DNA from: an uncultured Chlorobiaceae bacterium
GTDB lineage: Bacteria > Bacteroidota > Chlorobiia > Chlorobiales > Chlorobiaceae
Direction of reading: 5' to 3'
DNA length: 64,000 bases
Assembly (NCBI GenBank): GCA_903869365.1
Contig: CAIPYV010000096.1
Coordinates: 1 to 64,000, forward strand
Under the pieces are notes generated by a model, which was given only the letters and a program-made list of their open reading frames with translations, did not search any database and was not told the DNA's origin. Of this stretch, positions 16,727 to 27,850 are shown in pieces. The first letter of the stretch is position 1. Each line of letters starts with the position of its first letter. Position numbers and translations under genes: made by a program.

Positions 16727-19700
16727 TCAATTCCCTGAAACACGTGCAGGATCATGGACATTTTTCTCGAACGATGCCATAACGGCTTCATCGCCAGTGA
16801 TACCCGCAGCTTCAACTTCGGCCATCGCATCAAGAGCTCTCTGATAATCATGCGATATAACTTTAACGAAACGCTGACGGAGTGCCACACTGTCATCAAG
16901 AATGGACTGACCAAGTTCACTTCCGGTATATTCAACATGCCTTTCAATCATAGACTGAAGCCCTGCAAGTTCCATAGGGTCATCCACCGAATAAAGGGCA
17001 ACCATCTCACGATTGCAGTTTTCGGCAAACGTTCCGTCCACATCATAGATATAGGCTATGCCGCCTGACATGCCGGCAGCAAAGTTGCGTCCGGTTTTTC
17101 CAAGAATAATCACGGTTCCACCGGTCATATATTCGCAACCATGATCACCGATAGCCTCAACGACAGCATTCAGGCCGCTGTTGCGGACACAAAAGCGCTC
17201 GCCTGCCATTCCCCTGATAAAGGCTTCTCCGGAAGTGGCACCGTAAAAACCGACATTACCGATAATGATATTTTCTTCCGGCACAAAAGAAGAGCCTTTT
17301 GACGGATAGACAACAATCCGCCCTCCGGAAAGCCCCTTACCCACATAGTCGTTGGCATCACCTTCAAGTTCGAGTGTCATGCCGTTCGGTATAAAGGCAC
17401 CGAAACTCTGGCCGGCAGAACCTGAAAATTTCAAATGGATCGTATCATCAGGTAATCCGGCAGAGCCATACGCTTTGGTAACTTCATAGCCAACAAGAGT
17501 ACCGACAACCCTGTTGGTATTCCTGATCGTAAGCGCGCTGAATACCTTCTCTTCTCTTTTTATCGCCGGTTCGCAGATTGAAAGCAGCATGGTACGGTCA
17601 AGACTTTCATCAAGCCCATGCTCCTGTGCAATGGTGCAGTATCGGGTTTCCTGTTCGTCTGCCTCAGCCTTGTACAGTATCTTGGAAAGATCAATGCCTT
17701 GTGCCTTCCAGTGCTTGATCGATTTCTTCATGGAGAGCAGTTCGGTATGACCGACAAGATCATTAATGGTGCGGACACCAAGACGCGACATGTACTCTCG
17801 AACACCCTCAGCAAGAAAGCGCATGAAGTTTTCAACATGTTCCGGTTTACCTTTGAAATGCTTGCGAAGCTCAGGGTTCTGGGTGGCAACACCAACTGGA
17901 CAGGAGTCGTCCTGACAGCAGCGCATCATAATACACCCCATCACCACGAGAGTCGTTGTTGCAAAGCCGAACTCTTCAGCGCCGAGTATTGCTGCGATAA
18001 CAATATCCCGCGCTGTTTTAAGCTGGCCATCTGCCTCCACCACAATCCGGCTGCGCAGATTGTTGAGGACAAGCGTCTGGTGCGCTTCAGCAAGACCGAG
18101 TTCCCATGGCATGCCTGCATGCATGATACTCGAAACTGGCGACGCGCCGGTTCCACCGTCATGGCCACTGATAAGCACAACATCTGCATGAGCCTTGGCA
18201 ACACCTGCCGCAATCGTACCTACACCAACAGTGGAAACCAGCTTGACGTTGATACGTGCCGTGTGGTTGGCATTTTTCAGATCATGAATAAGCTGCGCAA
18301 GATCCTCAATGGAATAGATATCATGATGGGGCGGGGGCGAAATCAATCCGACACCCGGAGTTGAATGACGAACCTTGGCCACCCACGGATAGACTTTAGA
18401 CCCTGGAAGCTGTCCCCCTTCACCGGGTTTTGCTCCCTGAGCCATCTTTATCTGGATTTCATTGGCACTGGCGAGGTATTCACTGGTAACACCGAACCTA
18501 CCGGAAGCAACCTGTTTGATAGCCGACATCCTCGAATCGCCGTTGGCATCTCTTTTGAACCGTTCAGGATCTTCGCCGCCTTCACCGGTATTACTCCTGC
18601 CCCCAAGCCTGTTCATGGCGATAGCCAGAGTTTCATGAGCCTCCTGACTTATAGATCCATAAGACATGGCTCCGGTCTTGAACCTCTTGAGAATGGTTTC
18701 AACCGATTCGACCTCTTCGAGGGGCACTGCATGCTCACTGAACCTGATATCCATCAAGCCGCGAATTGTGCAGAGATGCTCACTCTGGTCGTCTATAAGG
18801 TTTTCATATTTTTTAAACAGCTCATAGTTGGCCGTTCTGCATGAGTGCTGAAGAACATGAATTGCTTCTGGGCTGAACAGGTGATATTCGCCGTTATAAC
18901 GCCATTTTCTTTCACCCCCAGCTTCAAGACCCCGATTCACTTTGTTACCTGTAGGTGGAAAAACCGATTCATGGCGCTTGCGAACCTCTTCAGCCACTAT
19001 ATCAATACCAATACCCTCAATACGAGTCGGCGTCCGGGTAAAATAGGCATCAACAATCTGGGTATTGAGACCGACAGCCTCAAATATCTGGGCACCGCGG
19101 TAACTCTGAATGGTTGAAATACCCATTTTAGCCATGGTTTTCACAACACCCTTGACAGCGGCCTTGATATAATTTTTAATTGCACCTTTCTCATCCAGTT
19201 TTATCTGGCCTGATGCGACCAGCGAATGGATGGTCTCAAATGCCATATAGGGATTGACTGCACCTGCGCCATAACTGATCAACATGGCAAAGTGATGCAC
19301 AGCCCTTGGTTCAGCCGATTCAAGCACCAAACCGATCTTTGTCCTTATACCGGCATTAATAAGGAAGTTGTGCAGACCTGAAACTGCAAGCAATGCTGGA
19401 ATTGGCGCGCGGTCTTTTTCAATCTCTCCCTTGTCGGAAAGAATAATAATATTGACACCCTTGCTTGCTGCCTGTTCAGCATGGCGGTAAAGATCCTGCA
19501 TGGCAGCTTCAATCCCCTTGCCGCCTTGCGAGACATCATAAAATATCGGAAGAGTAACCGCTCTGAAACCAGGCTGATCAATACCTCGAATCTTTTCAAG
19601 GGACTGATTGGATAAAATAGGATGCGGCAACCTGATTCGTCGACAATTCACCTCTGAAGGCTCAAGCAATTGGCCTTCCGTGCCAAGCATGACTGTTGTG

Positions 19701-21340
19701 GAGGTTATAAGCTCTTCCCTGAGTGAATCTATCGGGGGATTGGTCACCTGGGCAAAAAGCTGCTTGAAATAGTCGTACAACAACTTCGATTTATTTGAAA
19801 GTACCGCCAAAGGGGTATCATTACCCATCGATCCTACGAGTTCTACTCCTTTCTCGCTCATCGTCTTGATCTGCAGGTAGATATCTTCCTGAGTATAGCC
19901 GAAAACTTTCTGGCGTGCGGTCAGACTGTACTTATCCTCATCAGGATTTTTAAGCTGAGGATGGTCTTCCAAAGCCTCAAGATCGATCATATTACGCGAT
20001 ATCCACTCTGCATAAGGCTGCTCAGCGGCAATAGTCTGCTTAATCTCTTCATCGGAAATGATGCGCCCTTCAACCGTATCGACAAGAAACATTTTACCGG
20101 GCTGGAGACGGTCCTTTTTAAGAATCCGCTCTGGTGCAATATCAAGCACCCCGACCTCTGATGCCATAATGACAAGGTCATCCTTCGTAATATAGTAACG
20201 TGAAGGGCGAAGACCATTACGGTCAAGAACGGCGCCAATCTGAGCACCATCAGTAAAGGTTACCGATGCGGGACCGTCCCACGGTTCCATAAGACAGCTG
20301 TGAAACTCGTAGAAGGCTTTTTTCGTCGGGGACATCGCATTGTTACCTGCCCATGGTTCAGGAATAATCATCATGGCTGCATGAGCCAATGAACGCCCTG
20401 AAAGAACAAGAAACTCAAATGTATTGTCGAGAATGGCAGAATCGCTGCCATCTTCAAGGATAACCGGTTTAATATCCTCCAAAGCATCACCGAACACCTC
20501 TGACTGAATGGTCTTCTCCCTCGCATTCATCCAGTTGACATTGCCCCTGAGTGTATTGATTTCACCGTTATGACTAAGATATCTGTATGGGTGCGCCCTG
20601 TCCCAGCTTGGGAAGGTATTCGTACTGAACCGGGAGTGCACCATGGCAATGGCACTTTCCATATCAGAATCATGCAATTCAGGATAAAACTCTCCTACCT
20701 GCTCAGGAAGGAGCATGCCCTTATAAATAATGGTTCTGCCGGAAAGACTTGAAATGTAGAAATAACTGCTCCCAAGCAGTCCAGCGGTATATTTGACCCT
20801 CTTCGTTATGCGGCGGCGAATGATATAGAGCTTCCTTTCGAATTCAAGTTCAGAAACTATATCTTTTCCCCATCCCACAAAGAGCTGCTTGACAACGGGC
20901 TCTTGAGATCGTGCGGTTTTTCCAAGGGTGTCATTGCATGTCGGCACTTTTCTGAAGCCGAGAAATTTCTGACCCTCAGCCTGAATCATCAAACGACAGA
21001 TATCTTCAATAGCACGTCTCTGGGATATATCCGGCGGCAGAAAAAGCATTCCTACGCCGTACTGTTTTTCAGGGGGAAGTTCAATATTTCTTTCTGTACA
21101 TGCTTTGCGAAGAAACTTATCTGGAATCTGAAGAAGAATTCCCGCACCATCACCGGTATTCTTTTCACACCCACAAGCTCCACGATGTTTCAGATTTTCA
21201 TTTATTTTCAAGCCCTGCTCTACAATGTCATGAGATTTGATGCCTTTGATATGGGCAACAAACCCTACACCGCAGGCATCATGCTCAAACTGAGGATCAT
21301 AGAGCCCCGCATTTAACGTAACGTTCATATTTTCAGGCAC
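16727..21340 (-). CDS. gltB: Glutamate synthase large subunit
   Basis: The 1537-aa protein is the catalytic large subunit. The class-II glutaminase domain begins at Cys23 within [10 protein letters not shown]; the preceding residues are the propeptide expected for an Ntn-type nucleophile. The central and FMN-binding domains follow ([28 protein letters not shown]), then the [3Fe-4S] cysteines in [15 protein letters not shown], and the C-terminal beta-helix rich in Gly ([33 protein letters not shown]). Length matches bacterial GltB (about 1500). An alternative start at the ATG four codons downstream would not change the mature protein. With gltD it forms the GOGAT ammonium-assimilation operon. 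Confidence 0.97.
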   Translation of the reverse strand: MPENMNVTLNAGLYDPQFEHDACGVGFVAHIKGIKSHDIVEQGLKINENLKHRGACGCEKNTGDGAGILLQIPDKFLRKACTERNIELPPEKQYGVGMLFLPPDISQRRAIEDICRLMIQAEGQKFLGFRKVPTCNDTLGKTARSQEPVVKQLFVGWGKDIVSELEFERKLYIIRRRITKRVKYTAGLLGSSYFYISSLSGRTIIYKGMLLPEQVGEFYPELHDSDMESAIAMVHSRFSTNTFPSWDRAHPYRYLSHNGEINTLRGNVNWMNAREKTIQSEVFGDALEDIKPVILEDGSDSAILDNTFEFLVLSGRSLAHAAMMIIPEPWAGNNAMSPTKKAFYEFHSCLMEPWDGPASVTFTDGAQIGAVLDRNGLRPSRYYITKDDLVIMASEVGVLDIAPERILKKDRLQPGKMFLVDTVEGRIISDEEIKQTIAAEQPYAEWISRNMIDLEALEDHPQLKNPDEDKYSLTARQKVFGYTQEDIYLQIKTMSEKGVELVGSMGNDTPLAVLSNKSKLLYDYFKQLFAQVTNPPIDSLREELITSTTVMLGTEGQLLEPSEVNCRRIRLPHPILSNQSLEKIRGIDQPGFRAVTLPIFYDVSQGGKGIEAAMQDLYRHAEQAASKGVNIIILSDKGEIEKDRAPIPALLAVSGLHNFLINAGIRTKIGLVLESAEPRAVHHFAMLISYGAGAVNPYMAFETIHSLVASGQIKLDEKGAIKNYIKAAVKGVVKTMAKMGISTIQSYRGAQIFEAVGLNTQIVDAYFTRTPTRIEGIGIDIVAEEVRKRHESVFPPTGNKVNRGLEAGGERKWRYNGEYHLFSPEAIHVLQHSCRTANYELFKKYENLIDDQSEHLCTIRGLMDIRFSEHAVPLEEVESVETILKRFKTGAMSYGSISQEAHETLAIAMNRLGGRSNTGEGGEDPERFKRDANGDSRMSAIKQVASGRFGVTSEYLASANEIQIKMAQGAKPGEGGQLPGSKVYPWVAKVRHSTPGVGLISPPPHHDIYSIEDLAQLIHDLKNANHTARINVKLVSTVGVGTIAAGVAKAHADVVLISGHDGGTGASPVSSIMHAGMPWELGLAEAHQTLVLNNLRSRIVVEADGQLKTARDIVIAAILGAEEFGFATTTLVVMGCIMMRCCQDDSCPVGVATQNPELRKHFKGKPEHVENFMRFLAEGVREYMSRLGVRTINDLVGHTELLSMKKSIKHWKAQGIDLSKILYKAEADEQETRYCTIAQEHGLDESLDRTMLLSICEPAIKREEKVFSALTIRNTNRVVGTLVGYEVTKAYGSAGLPDDTIHLKFSGSAGQSFGAFIPNGMTLELEGDANDYVGKGLSGGRIVVYPSKGSSFVPEENIIIGNVGFYGATSGEAFIRGMAGERFCVRNSGLNAVVEAIGDHGCEYMTGGTVIILGKTGRNFAAGMSGGIAYIYDVDGTFAENCNREMVALYSVDDPMELAGLQSMIERHVEYTGSELGQSILDDSVALRQRFVKVISHDYQRALDAMAEVEAAGITGDEAVMASFEKNVHDPARVSGN

Positions 21341-21441
21341 AACTTTTCAAACAGTTTCAAAAAAAAGGCAACCGATAGATCAAAGTGCAGAATATAAAAG
21401 TTTTTTAACAAAACAAGCTAAGACATGCAATACCAGAAAGT

Positions 21442-22185
21442 CTATGCCTTCCCCTGACTGGCAACGGCATCAACTGCCTTTTTCAAGGCTTCCGGATCGC
21501 CAAGATAGTAGCTTCTTATAGCTTTGAGGTTATCATCAAGCTCATAGACCAAGGGAATCCCTGTCGGAATGTTCACACTGACAATATCTTCCTCGGAAAT
21601 ATTATCAAGGTATTTGACCAGCGCGCGTAACGAGTTGCCATGAGCTGCAATAATGACCTTGCGACCTTTACGGATTTCGGGTGCTATTGTTTCGTGCCAT
21701 ATCGGAAGAAACCGCGCAACGGTATCCTTGAGACATTCACCAAGAGGAATCTCCGATTCGGTCAGGTCTGCATAACGGGGATCCGAGCCAGGATAGCGCT
21801 CATCGCCTTTTTCAAGTGCAGGTGGAGGAGTATCGTAGCTTCTCCGCCATACAAGAACTTGTTCTTCTCCATATTTCTGTGAAGTCTCTGATTTATTGAG
21901 CCCCTGCAACGCTCCATAATGGCGCTCGTTGAGACGCCAGCTCTTGAAAACGGGAATCCACATCAAATCCATGGCATCAAGAACACTCCAGAGTGTCCTG
22001 ATTGCACGTTTCAACACAGAGGTGTAGGCGACATCAAAAATAAACCCTTCGTCCCGAAGCAGTTTACCGGCGTATGCAGCCTCTTCTCTGCCCTTCTCGC
22101 TCAAATCAATATCATACCATCCAGTAAAGCGGTTTTCACGGTTCCATTGACTCTCTCCATGCCGCAACAAGACCAATTTTATCAT
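21442..22185 (-). CDS. gpmA: 2,3-bisphosphoglycerate-dependent phosphoglycerate mutase
   Basis: Interconverts 3- and 2-phosphoglycerate. The 247-aa protein starts with the catalytic [16 protein letters not shown] motif (phosphohistidine), has the specificity loop [18 protein letters not shown] and the second catalytic histidine in [16 protein letters not shown]. Length fits the cofactor-dependent family. It is transcribed alone, 101 bp downstream of the gltB start but on the same strand, with a divergent gene on the other side. Confidence 0.96.
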   Translation of the reverse strand: MIKLVLLRHGESQWNRENRFTGWYDIDLSEKGREEAAYAGKLLRDEGFIFDVAYTSVLKRAIRTLWSVLDAMDLMWIPVFKSWRLNERHYGALQGLNKSETSQKYGEEQVLVWRRSYDTPPPALEKGDERYPGSDPRYADLTESEIPLGECLKDTVARFLPIWHETIAPEIRKGRKVIIAAHGNSLRALVKYLDNISEEDIVSVNIPTGIPLVYELDDNLKAIRSYYLGDPEALKKAVDAVASQGKA

Positions 22186-22498
22186 AGTGATGATCCCCTT
22201 TTTCTGGATTTTTTTTATTTCTGGAAAATTTTGATTCTCAAGTTGGCCTGCAATTTAATATTCTCCACACCTTTTCTCAAACTTCATCAACACCTTACTG
22301 ATAATGTTCACGTAAAGAATGTTCCTGACAGTTGTCGCGCATGGCTTTTTTTCTAAGAATTGTCTATAGATTTATAAATTGAAATATGATATCTTAAGTA
22401 ATTTTTGGCGAGGGATGCCCCCCCAGCTCTGCTCAGGGTACCTGCCACTCATTGGTAATGATTGGTCTGTAAATGCTCTTATACTGATAAAAACGACA

Positions 22499-23755
22499 AT
22501 GAACGTAGACAATTTCAGGTTACAAATAGGCGGAAAAGAATATGTACCCATCATTATCGGTGGCATGGGAGTTAATATCTCAACAACCGAACTCGCTCTT
22601 GCAGCAGAAAAACTCGGCGGAATAGGTCATATTTCCGACGCCTTGATTGGTTATGTCTGCGACAGAATATTCAAAACATCTTTTGTAAGCCGGAAAAGAA
22701 AAAAGTACGCTGCTTATAGTACCAATCCTGACAAATCTGCCGTCTTGTTTGATCTTGAAGAGTTGGCAGAAGCACAAAAAAAGTATATCGAACATACGGT
22801 CTCGCAGAAAACCGGGAACGGTGCGATTTTTCTGAACTGCATGGAAAAGCTGACCATGAACAGCGGCATTGAAACGCTGAAGGTACGGCTATGTGCTGCC
22901 ATGGATGGAGGAATTGACGGCTTGACTCTTGCCGCAGGCCTCAATCTCCGAACACTTGACCTTATACAGGCGCACCCAAGGTTTCGTGATGTCAAAATAG
23001 GTATTATCATCTCTTCGGTCAGGGCACTTTCCATCTTTCTTAAACGGGCTATCCGCCTTGATCGTCTGCCTGACTACATTGTTGTCGAAGGACCGCTTGC
23101 CGGCGGTCACCTTGGTTTCGGACCAGGCGACTGGCAGACCTTTGATCTCAAGACCATCTTCAACGAAGTGCTTGCTTTTCTGAAAAAAGAGGAGCTGAAC
23201 ATTCCGGTAATCCCTGCTGGCGGGATTTTTACGGGCACCGATGCGGTTGAATATCTTCAACTGGGTGCTGCGGGTGTACAAGTGGCAACGCGTTTTACGA
23301 TCAGCAAAGAGGCCGGTCTACCCTCAGAGGTCAAGCAACACTATATCAATGCAAGTCAGGAGGATATCGTGGTCAATATGGCTTCAACCACTGGATATCC
23401 CATGCGGATGCTCACCTCCTCACCAACACTCCGCTATACCATAAAGCCAAATTGTGAAGGATTAGGCTATCTGCTTGAAAATGGCGGAAAGTGCACTTAT
23501 ATCGACGAGTATTATCAGGCACTTGCAGCCAGAAAACCGGGAGAACCGCTTTTCATCAAAGAGAAAACGTGTCTCTGTACAGGCATGGCTAATTATGACT
23601 GCTGGACATGCGGCCAGACAACATACCGGCTCAAGGAAACAACAAACAGACTTGAAAACGGAAAATGGCAGCTTCCAGCAGCCAAGGATATTTTTCTTGA
23701 CTATCAATTCAGCAGTGACCACTCTATACGACTTCCGGAACCGGAAACGATTTGA
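22499..23755 (+). CDS. Nitronate monooxygenase / FabK-like flavoprotein with Cys-rich tail
   Basis: The fold is the FMN-binding TIM barrel of the nitronate monooxygenase and enoyl-ACP reductase II family: PIIIGGMGVNISTTELALAA at the start, VVEGPLAGGHLG in the middle, PVIPAGGIFTGTDAVEYLQL and GAAGVQVATRF at the phosphate site. I start at 22499 because the family consensus begins there; the frame is open 40 codons upstream and no start has a strong ribosome binding site. The 418-aa protein is longer than typical members because of a C-terminal region with CLCTGMANYDCWTCG, four cysteines that could bind a metal or cluster. The substrate is unknown. It stands alone. Confidence 0.8.
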   Translation: MNVDNFRLQIGGKEYVPIIIGGMGVNISTTELALAAEKLGGIGHISDALIGYVCDRIFKTSFVSRKRKKYAAYSTNPDKSAVLFDLEELAEAQKKYIEHTVSQKTGNGAIFLNCMEKLTMNSGIETLKVRLCAAMDGGIDGLTLAAGLNLRTLDLIQAHPRFRDVKIGIIISSVRALSIFLKRAIRLDRLPDYIVVEGPLAGGHLGFGPGDWQTFDLKTIFNEVLAFLKKEELNIPVIPAGGIFTGTDAVEYLQLGAAGVQVATRFTISKEAGLPSEVKQHYINASQEDIVVNMASTTGYPMRMLTSSPTLRYTIKPNCEGLGYLLENGGKCTYIDEYYQALAARKPGEPLFIKEKTCLCTGMANYDCWTCGQTTYRLKETTNRLENGKWQLPAAKDIFLDYQFSSDHSIRLPEPETI

Positions 23756-23844
23756 GATGATGTTGCGGCTGAAAACACGAAGAGTTAGAACACAGAACTT
23801 CTTTTCTGACAGCTAAAAACCGTCATAGAATAACTACTGCCGAT

Positions 23845-24867
23845 ATGAAAAGGAAAGCAAGCTCATTGGTGTATGCTGCACTTGTGGCTATCATACTCCT
23901 GACGATTGTCTTTATTGTCAACCAGTTGCATTCGGCAGTAAAGCTTCTCGATTCCTTCCACCCTTATGCTGGAGTGGTTTTTCTTGTTATCAGCACAGTC
24001 ATCATTCTTTTCCCTGTATATTTTGCAATCCGTTTTTTTTCAATCACAAAAAAACCACTTTTACCAGAACATGAGAACTCCAATGGAATGGAGCTTTATA
24101 CCGTCTGGATTGCTGAAAAAATGCCGGTACACTCCATGCACCCGGATGGATCAAAACAGCAAAAGGATCAGCGCTGGGTTCGCACCAACCTCAAGTTTCT
24201 CGAGGTTGACGCACTCAACATCACCAAGCAGATCGCCACTAAAAACTTTTTTGTAGGCGCGTTTGCCCAGAACACCTCATACGGTACAACCACCTCCCTG
24301 TTGAACAACGTCAAGGTACTCTGGAATATCTATACCATCCATAACCGCGAGCAGCATCTGGGAGAGTTTTTTGACCTTATTGGCTCTGTCTATGCGTGCC
24401 TTCCACTTTCTGATTTTAGAAAGGAAGAAATTCCTGCCCACATCAAGCCGATTATACAATCATCGTTCAGCAATACTCTCTCGACACTGCTGCCGGGGGG
24501 AAATCTGCTGACTCCGTTTTTTCTCAATCTTTTTCTTGCTGGCTCAACCAACACCTATCTCACCTGCCTTGCCGGAATTATTGCAATTCATCAGTGCCAG
24601 GCAATGACAGAAAAGGACAAAAAAGAAATTATTCAACAAAGCATGTTTGAAGCATCATTCATGTTGAAAGAGATCGTCAGGGAGTGCAATCCGATCCTCT
24701 CCGTCACCATCAGCAAGGCAGTAAAAAACGCCGGTATGGACAGCCTCGATACCATTCAGCCACCTCAGCCAGGAGGCGGCATGGCTCAAGATATCGTCTC
24801 CCACCTTGCAAGCTCTCTGAAACAGATTATCCGTGAGAACATAACCACAAAGCAAAACGAAGCATAG
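23845..24867 (+). CDS. Predicted inner-membrane protein of unknown function
   Basis: The 340-aa protein has two N-terminal membrane segments (residues about 8-28 and 40-64) separated by a short loop, then a soluble region of about 270 residues. A moderately hydrophobic stretch with LLPGGNLLTPFFLNLFLAGS and CLAGIIAIHQCQAM lies near residues 205-255 and resembles the membrane-associated part of DUF697-type proteins, which is a weak resemblance only. The tail has a Pro/Gly-rich turn (PPQPGGGMAQ) and a final helix. It begins 89 bp after the flavoprotein gene and ends 4 nt before the convergent tadA stop. No function is assigned. Confidence 0.65.
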   Translation: MKRKASSLVYAALVAIILLTIVFIVNQLHSAVKLLDSFHPYAGVVFLVISTVIILFPVYFAIRFFSITKKPLLPEHENSNGMELYTVWIAEKMPVHSMHPDGSKQQKDQRWVRTNLKFLEVDALNITKQIATKNFFVGAFAQNTSYGTTTSLLNNVKVLWNIYTIHNREQHLGEFFDLIGSVYACLPLSDFRKEEIPAHIKPIIQSSFSNTLSTLLPGGNLLTPFFLNLFLAGSTNTYLTCLAGIIAIHQCQAMTEKDKKEIIQQSMFEASFMLKEIVRECNPILSVTISKAVKNAGMDSLDTIQPPQPGGGMAQDIVSHLASSLKQIIRENITTKQNEA

Positions 24868-24871
24868 GCGC

Positions 24872-25333
24872 TTACGGTTTTTGCCGCAGCTCCCTGAAAA
24901 AATCCTGAAGCAGACTGCCGCATTTGTTCTCCATAATACCCCCGTAGACCTCTGGCTGATGATTGAGCTGCCCGCACCCGGTCACATTCATAACTGTCCC
25001 TGAGGCTCCCATTTTGGGATCATAAGCACCGAAAACAAGCCTCCCCACTTTTGCGTTGACAATAGCTCCAGCACACATCGGGCATGGTTCCAGTGTAACG
25101 GCAAGAGTACAATCATTGAGATATTTACTTCCGATGGTTGCCATTGCCGAAGTCAAGGCAATCATTTCAGCATGAGCTGTGGCGTCACATAGCGCTTCAA
25201 CCTGGTTATACCCTCTCCCGATAATATGACCATTACTATCCAGAACAACCGCACCCACAGGAACTTCCTTTCGTTCAAACGCCTTTAATGCTTCACGGAA
25301 AGCAAGCTCCATGCAATACGTAAATTCCATCAT
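24872..25333 (-). CDS. tadA: tRNA-specific adenosine deaminase
   Basis: TadA converts adenosine 34 to inosine in tRNA-Arg(ACG). The 153-aa protein has the deaminase zinc motifs HAEMIALTSAM (catalytic Glu) and PCPMCAGAIVNAKVGRLVFG, with the family's N-terminal FREALKAFERKEVPVGAVV. The tail NHQPEVYGGIMENKCGSLLQ is also characteristic of TadA and separates it from free-nucleoside deaminases. It is convergent with the membrane-protein gene and divergent from sucC with a 142-bp spacer. Confidence 0.93.
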   Translation of the reverse strand: MMEFTYCMELAFREALKAFERKEVPVGAVVLDSNGHIIGRGYNQVEALCDATAHAEMIALTSAMATIGSKYLNDCTLAVTLEPCPMCAGAIVNAKVGRLVFGAYDPKMGASGTVMNVTGCGQLNHQPEVYGGIMENKCGSLLQDFFRELRQKP

Positions 25334-25475
25334 AATTATTAAATAAATATTGTTGAGTTGGTGCTCCCGGACTTTATCATAATCCTAATTTTCATTATAC
25401 TATGCTCTTTGCGCAATTCCCGTTTTTCCAGCATTACAATGTAAAAACTGCGCCAGTAACCCAATACTAAACAAT

Positions 25476-26654
25476 ATGAACATTCATGAATATCAAGGCA
25501 AGGATATCCTGAGAACATTCGGAGTTGCCGTGCCAAAAGGAATTGTAGCATATTCGCCTGAAGAAGCAAAACAGGCTGCAGAACAACTTTTTTCCGAACA
25601 GAACAGCTCTGTTGTTGTTGTAAAAGCCCAGATTCATGCTGGTGGCAGAGGGAAAGCCGGCGGTGTTAAGCTTGCCAAATCACCTGAGGAAGCCTTTGAA
25701 ATTGCTCAGCAATTGATTGGCCAGATTCTCGTTACCCACCAGACCGGACCTGAAGGCAAAGAGGTCAGACGCCTGCTTGTGGAAGAGGGTATGAATATTG
25801 AAAAAGAGTTTTATGTCGGTATCACCCTTGATCGGTCCACATCAAGGAATGTTCTCATGGTTTCGACTGAAGGCGGTATGGAAATTGAAACGGTCGCTGA
25901 AGAGACTCCGGAAAGACTTCTGAAAATCCAGATTGATCCTCTGTTCGGAATACAAGAGTTTCAGGCTCGGGAAGCAGCATTTTTTCTTGGCCTTAAGGAT
26001 GAACAATTTCGCAACACAGTCCGCTTTATAACCGCGCTTTACAAGGCATATACCTCGATTGATGCGGCAATTGCGGAAATCAACCCGCTTGTAGTCACCA
26101 AAGAAGGAAAGGTCTTTGCTCTTGATGCCAAAATCAATTTTGATGATAATGCACTTTTCCGCCACAAAGATTTCCTTGAACTGAGGGATATCAGCGAAGA
26201 AGATCCTTTTGAAGTTGAAGCATCAAAATCAAATCTCAACTACGTCCGCCTTGATGGCAATGTCGGCTGTATGGTCAATGGAGCAGGACTTGCAATGGCC
26301 ACCATGGACATGATCCAGCTTGCTGGCGGCAAACCTGCCAACTTTCTTGATGTTGGTGGCTCCGCAAGCCCTCAAACTGTTGAAGAGGGTTTCAAGATTA
26401 TTCTGAGCGACAAAAATGTCAAGGCAATTCTCGTCAACATCTTCGGCGGCATTGTTCGCTGCGACCGAGTAGCAGGTGGCATTATCGAAGCCGCAAGAAA
26501 AATAGGACTCCACCTGCCGGTCATTGTAAGACTCGAAGGAACCAATGCCCCGATTGCACAAAAAATGCTTGATGATTCCGGGTTGAATCTCATTTCAGCT
26601 AACGGCCTGCGGGATGCTGCTCACAAGGTGCACGAAGCATTGCTTGCGTCTTAA
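25476..26654 (+). CDS. sucC: Succinyl-CoA synthetase beta subunit
   Basis: The 392-aa protein begins with [17 protein letters not shown], contains the ATP-grasp domain ([20 protein letters not shown]), and ends with the CoA-ligase domain carrying [28 protein letters not shown] and [15 protein letters not shown]. Length is standard. The enzyme would run in the succinyl-CoA-forming direction in the reductive TCA cycle if the host is a green sulfur bacterium. sucD is not adjacent; the gene is monocistronic and followed by a strong terminator. Confidence 0.97.
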   Translation: MNIHEYQGKDILRTFGVAVPKGIVAYSPEEAKQAAEQLFSEQNSSVVVVKAQIHAGGRGKAGGVKLAKSPEEAFEIAQQLIGQILVTHQTGPEGKEVRRLLVEEGMNIEKEFYVGITLDRSTSRNVLMVSTEGGMEIETVAEETPERLLKIQIDPLFGIQEFQAREAAFFLGLKDEQFRNTVRFITALYKAYTSIDAAIAEINPLVVTKEGKVFALDAKINFDDNALFRHKDFLELRDISEEDPFEVEASKSNLNYVRLDGNVGCMVNGAGLAMATMDMIQLAGGKPANFLDVGGSASPQTVEEGFKIILSDKNVKAILVNIFGGIVRCDRVAGGIIEAARKIGLHLPVIVRLEGTNAPIAQKMLDDSGLNLISANGLRDAAHKVHEALLAS

Positions 26655-26680
26655 CCCGAGCAACAATGGGATGGTACCGC

Positions 26681-26713
26681 AAAACACCTCGATGACCATC
26701 ATCGGGGTGTTTT
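26681..26713 (+). terminator. Rho-independent terminator of sucC
   Basis: AAAACACC-t-CGATGA and TCATCG-g-GGTGTTTT form a long stem with a 3-nt loop, about 25 bp after the sucC stop. The 3' arm itself ends in TTTT. Confidence 0.88.
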
Positions 26714-27164
26714 GATCCCCTCTCCTTCTACAACACTCACTTCTCCTATGGAATACATTACCCCACAGCAGAGCCTTTGGGGAATTGCAATCATCAGCGA
26801 TTAAACTTTTCCCTTCTGGCGTAGCATTAATTCTGTTATTTTACAACGTAATAAGTTTTTAAATTATGCTGTGTAAATAAGTATACAAACAAAACCAGAC
26901 ATATATTTTTCATATATAACATCACCCAAGAGCAACTCTACATTCAATGTCGTTACGCCAATCCACTTATAACTTTATTTTGAAGGCTATTAGAGAGTGG
27001 GGATACTCTATGTCAGAATTACCTAAACAGTAGCGTTCATCTTGTATATTCTGTATATAAGCAGAGAATAACAATCCGGTTTGTGATGGTTGGTACATAC
27101 GAATTAGAAATTTACCATGCCGAACAATAGTAATACTCATACAGGGATTTCAAGGGAGATCATC
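26714..27164. other. Gene-free spacer upstream of L,D-transpeptidase gene
   Basis: No open frame with support. A small hairpin (CCCC...GGGG near 26762-26782) is visible, and the second half is AT-rich and presumably carries the promoter of the downstream gene. I see no repeat or RNA gene. Confidence 0.4.
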
Positions 27165-27797
27165 ATGTTTCTGCTCTTATTTTTATTTCTTTTGGGTGGA
27201 TATGCTAAAACAGAAGAAATACCTGACAAAGGTTTTTTTTCTGTTGAGGAATCTGACATAACCGTTCACGAAGTTGTTGACTGGATAGTTACTACAAAAG
27301 ATAATAAAGAGAAGCCATTTGTGATTGTTGATAAAAAGCAGGCTAAAATTCATGTCTTGAGTAAAGAGGGAAGAGTCATTGCAACCGCACCAGCACTTGT
27401 TGGCGAGGCTGTTGGTGACTATTCAGTTCCGGGTGTTGGTGACAAAAAGCTCTGCGACATTAAACCTTATGAACGCACAACACCTGCTGGCAAATTTCTT
27501 GCCCGACGTGGCCTTAATTCTGATGGAACGGAAGTTATCTGGATAGATTTTAACACAGCTATAGCCATTCACCCAGTCCCCTCCAGCCACCCTCAAAAAG
27601 GAAAACTGCAACGTCTGCAATCTCTATCTTCTAAAGACAAAAGAAGTACGCTTGGATGCATCAATGTTACAAAGGAATTTTACATAACCATTATCAGTCC
27701 AATCTTTGCACAAGGGAACAGGTTTGTTTATATCCTCCCTGAGACAACACCAATTAATGATTTTTTCAAACTGCAGGTTAAGAACAAAAGCATCTGA
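27165..27797 (+). CDS. L,D-transpeptidase (YkuD-type) family protein
   Basis: The ATG at 27165 is chosen because AAGGGAG lies 7 nt ahead; an in-frame ATG at 27117 has none. The 210-aa protein then opens with a signal peptide (FLLLFLFLLGGYAKT). The catalytic region shows IAIHPVPSS and the SxxGC motif STLGCINV with the nucleophile Cys, as in YkuD transpeptidases that make 3-3 peptidoglycan cross-links or anchor proteins to the wall. The substrate strand KPFVIVDKKQAKIHVLSKEG also fits. No LysM domain is present. Location is periplasmic. It is convergent with the Sel1 gene. Confidence 0.78.
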   Translation: MFLLLFLFLLGGYAKTEEIPDKGFFSVEESDITVHEVVDWIVTTKDNKEKPFVIVDKKQAKIHVLSKEGRVIATAPALVGEAVGDYSVPGVGDKKLCDIKPYERTTPAGKFLARRGLNSDGTEVIWIDFNTAIAIHPVPSSHPQKGKLQRLQSLSSKDKRSTLGCINVTKEFYITIISPIFAQGNRFVYILPETTPINDFFKLQVKNKSI

Positions 27798-27850
27798 ACT
27801 ATCCATAGCCACTGTAGCAGATGACTGAATTTGTTGGGAAGGCAACTTTA

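Noticed and set aside
17618-18364. 248-codon plus frame inside gltB
   Set aside because: It is antisense to a conserved enzyme and has no domain of its own.
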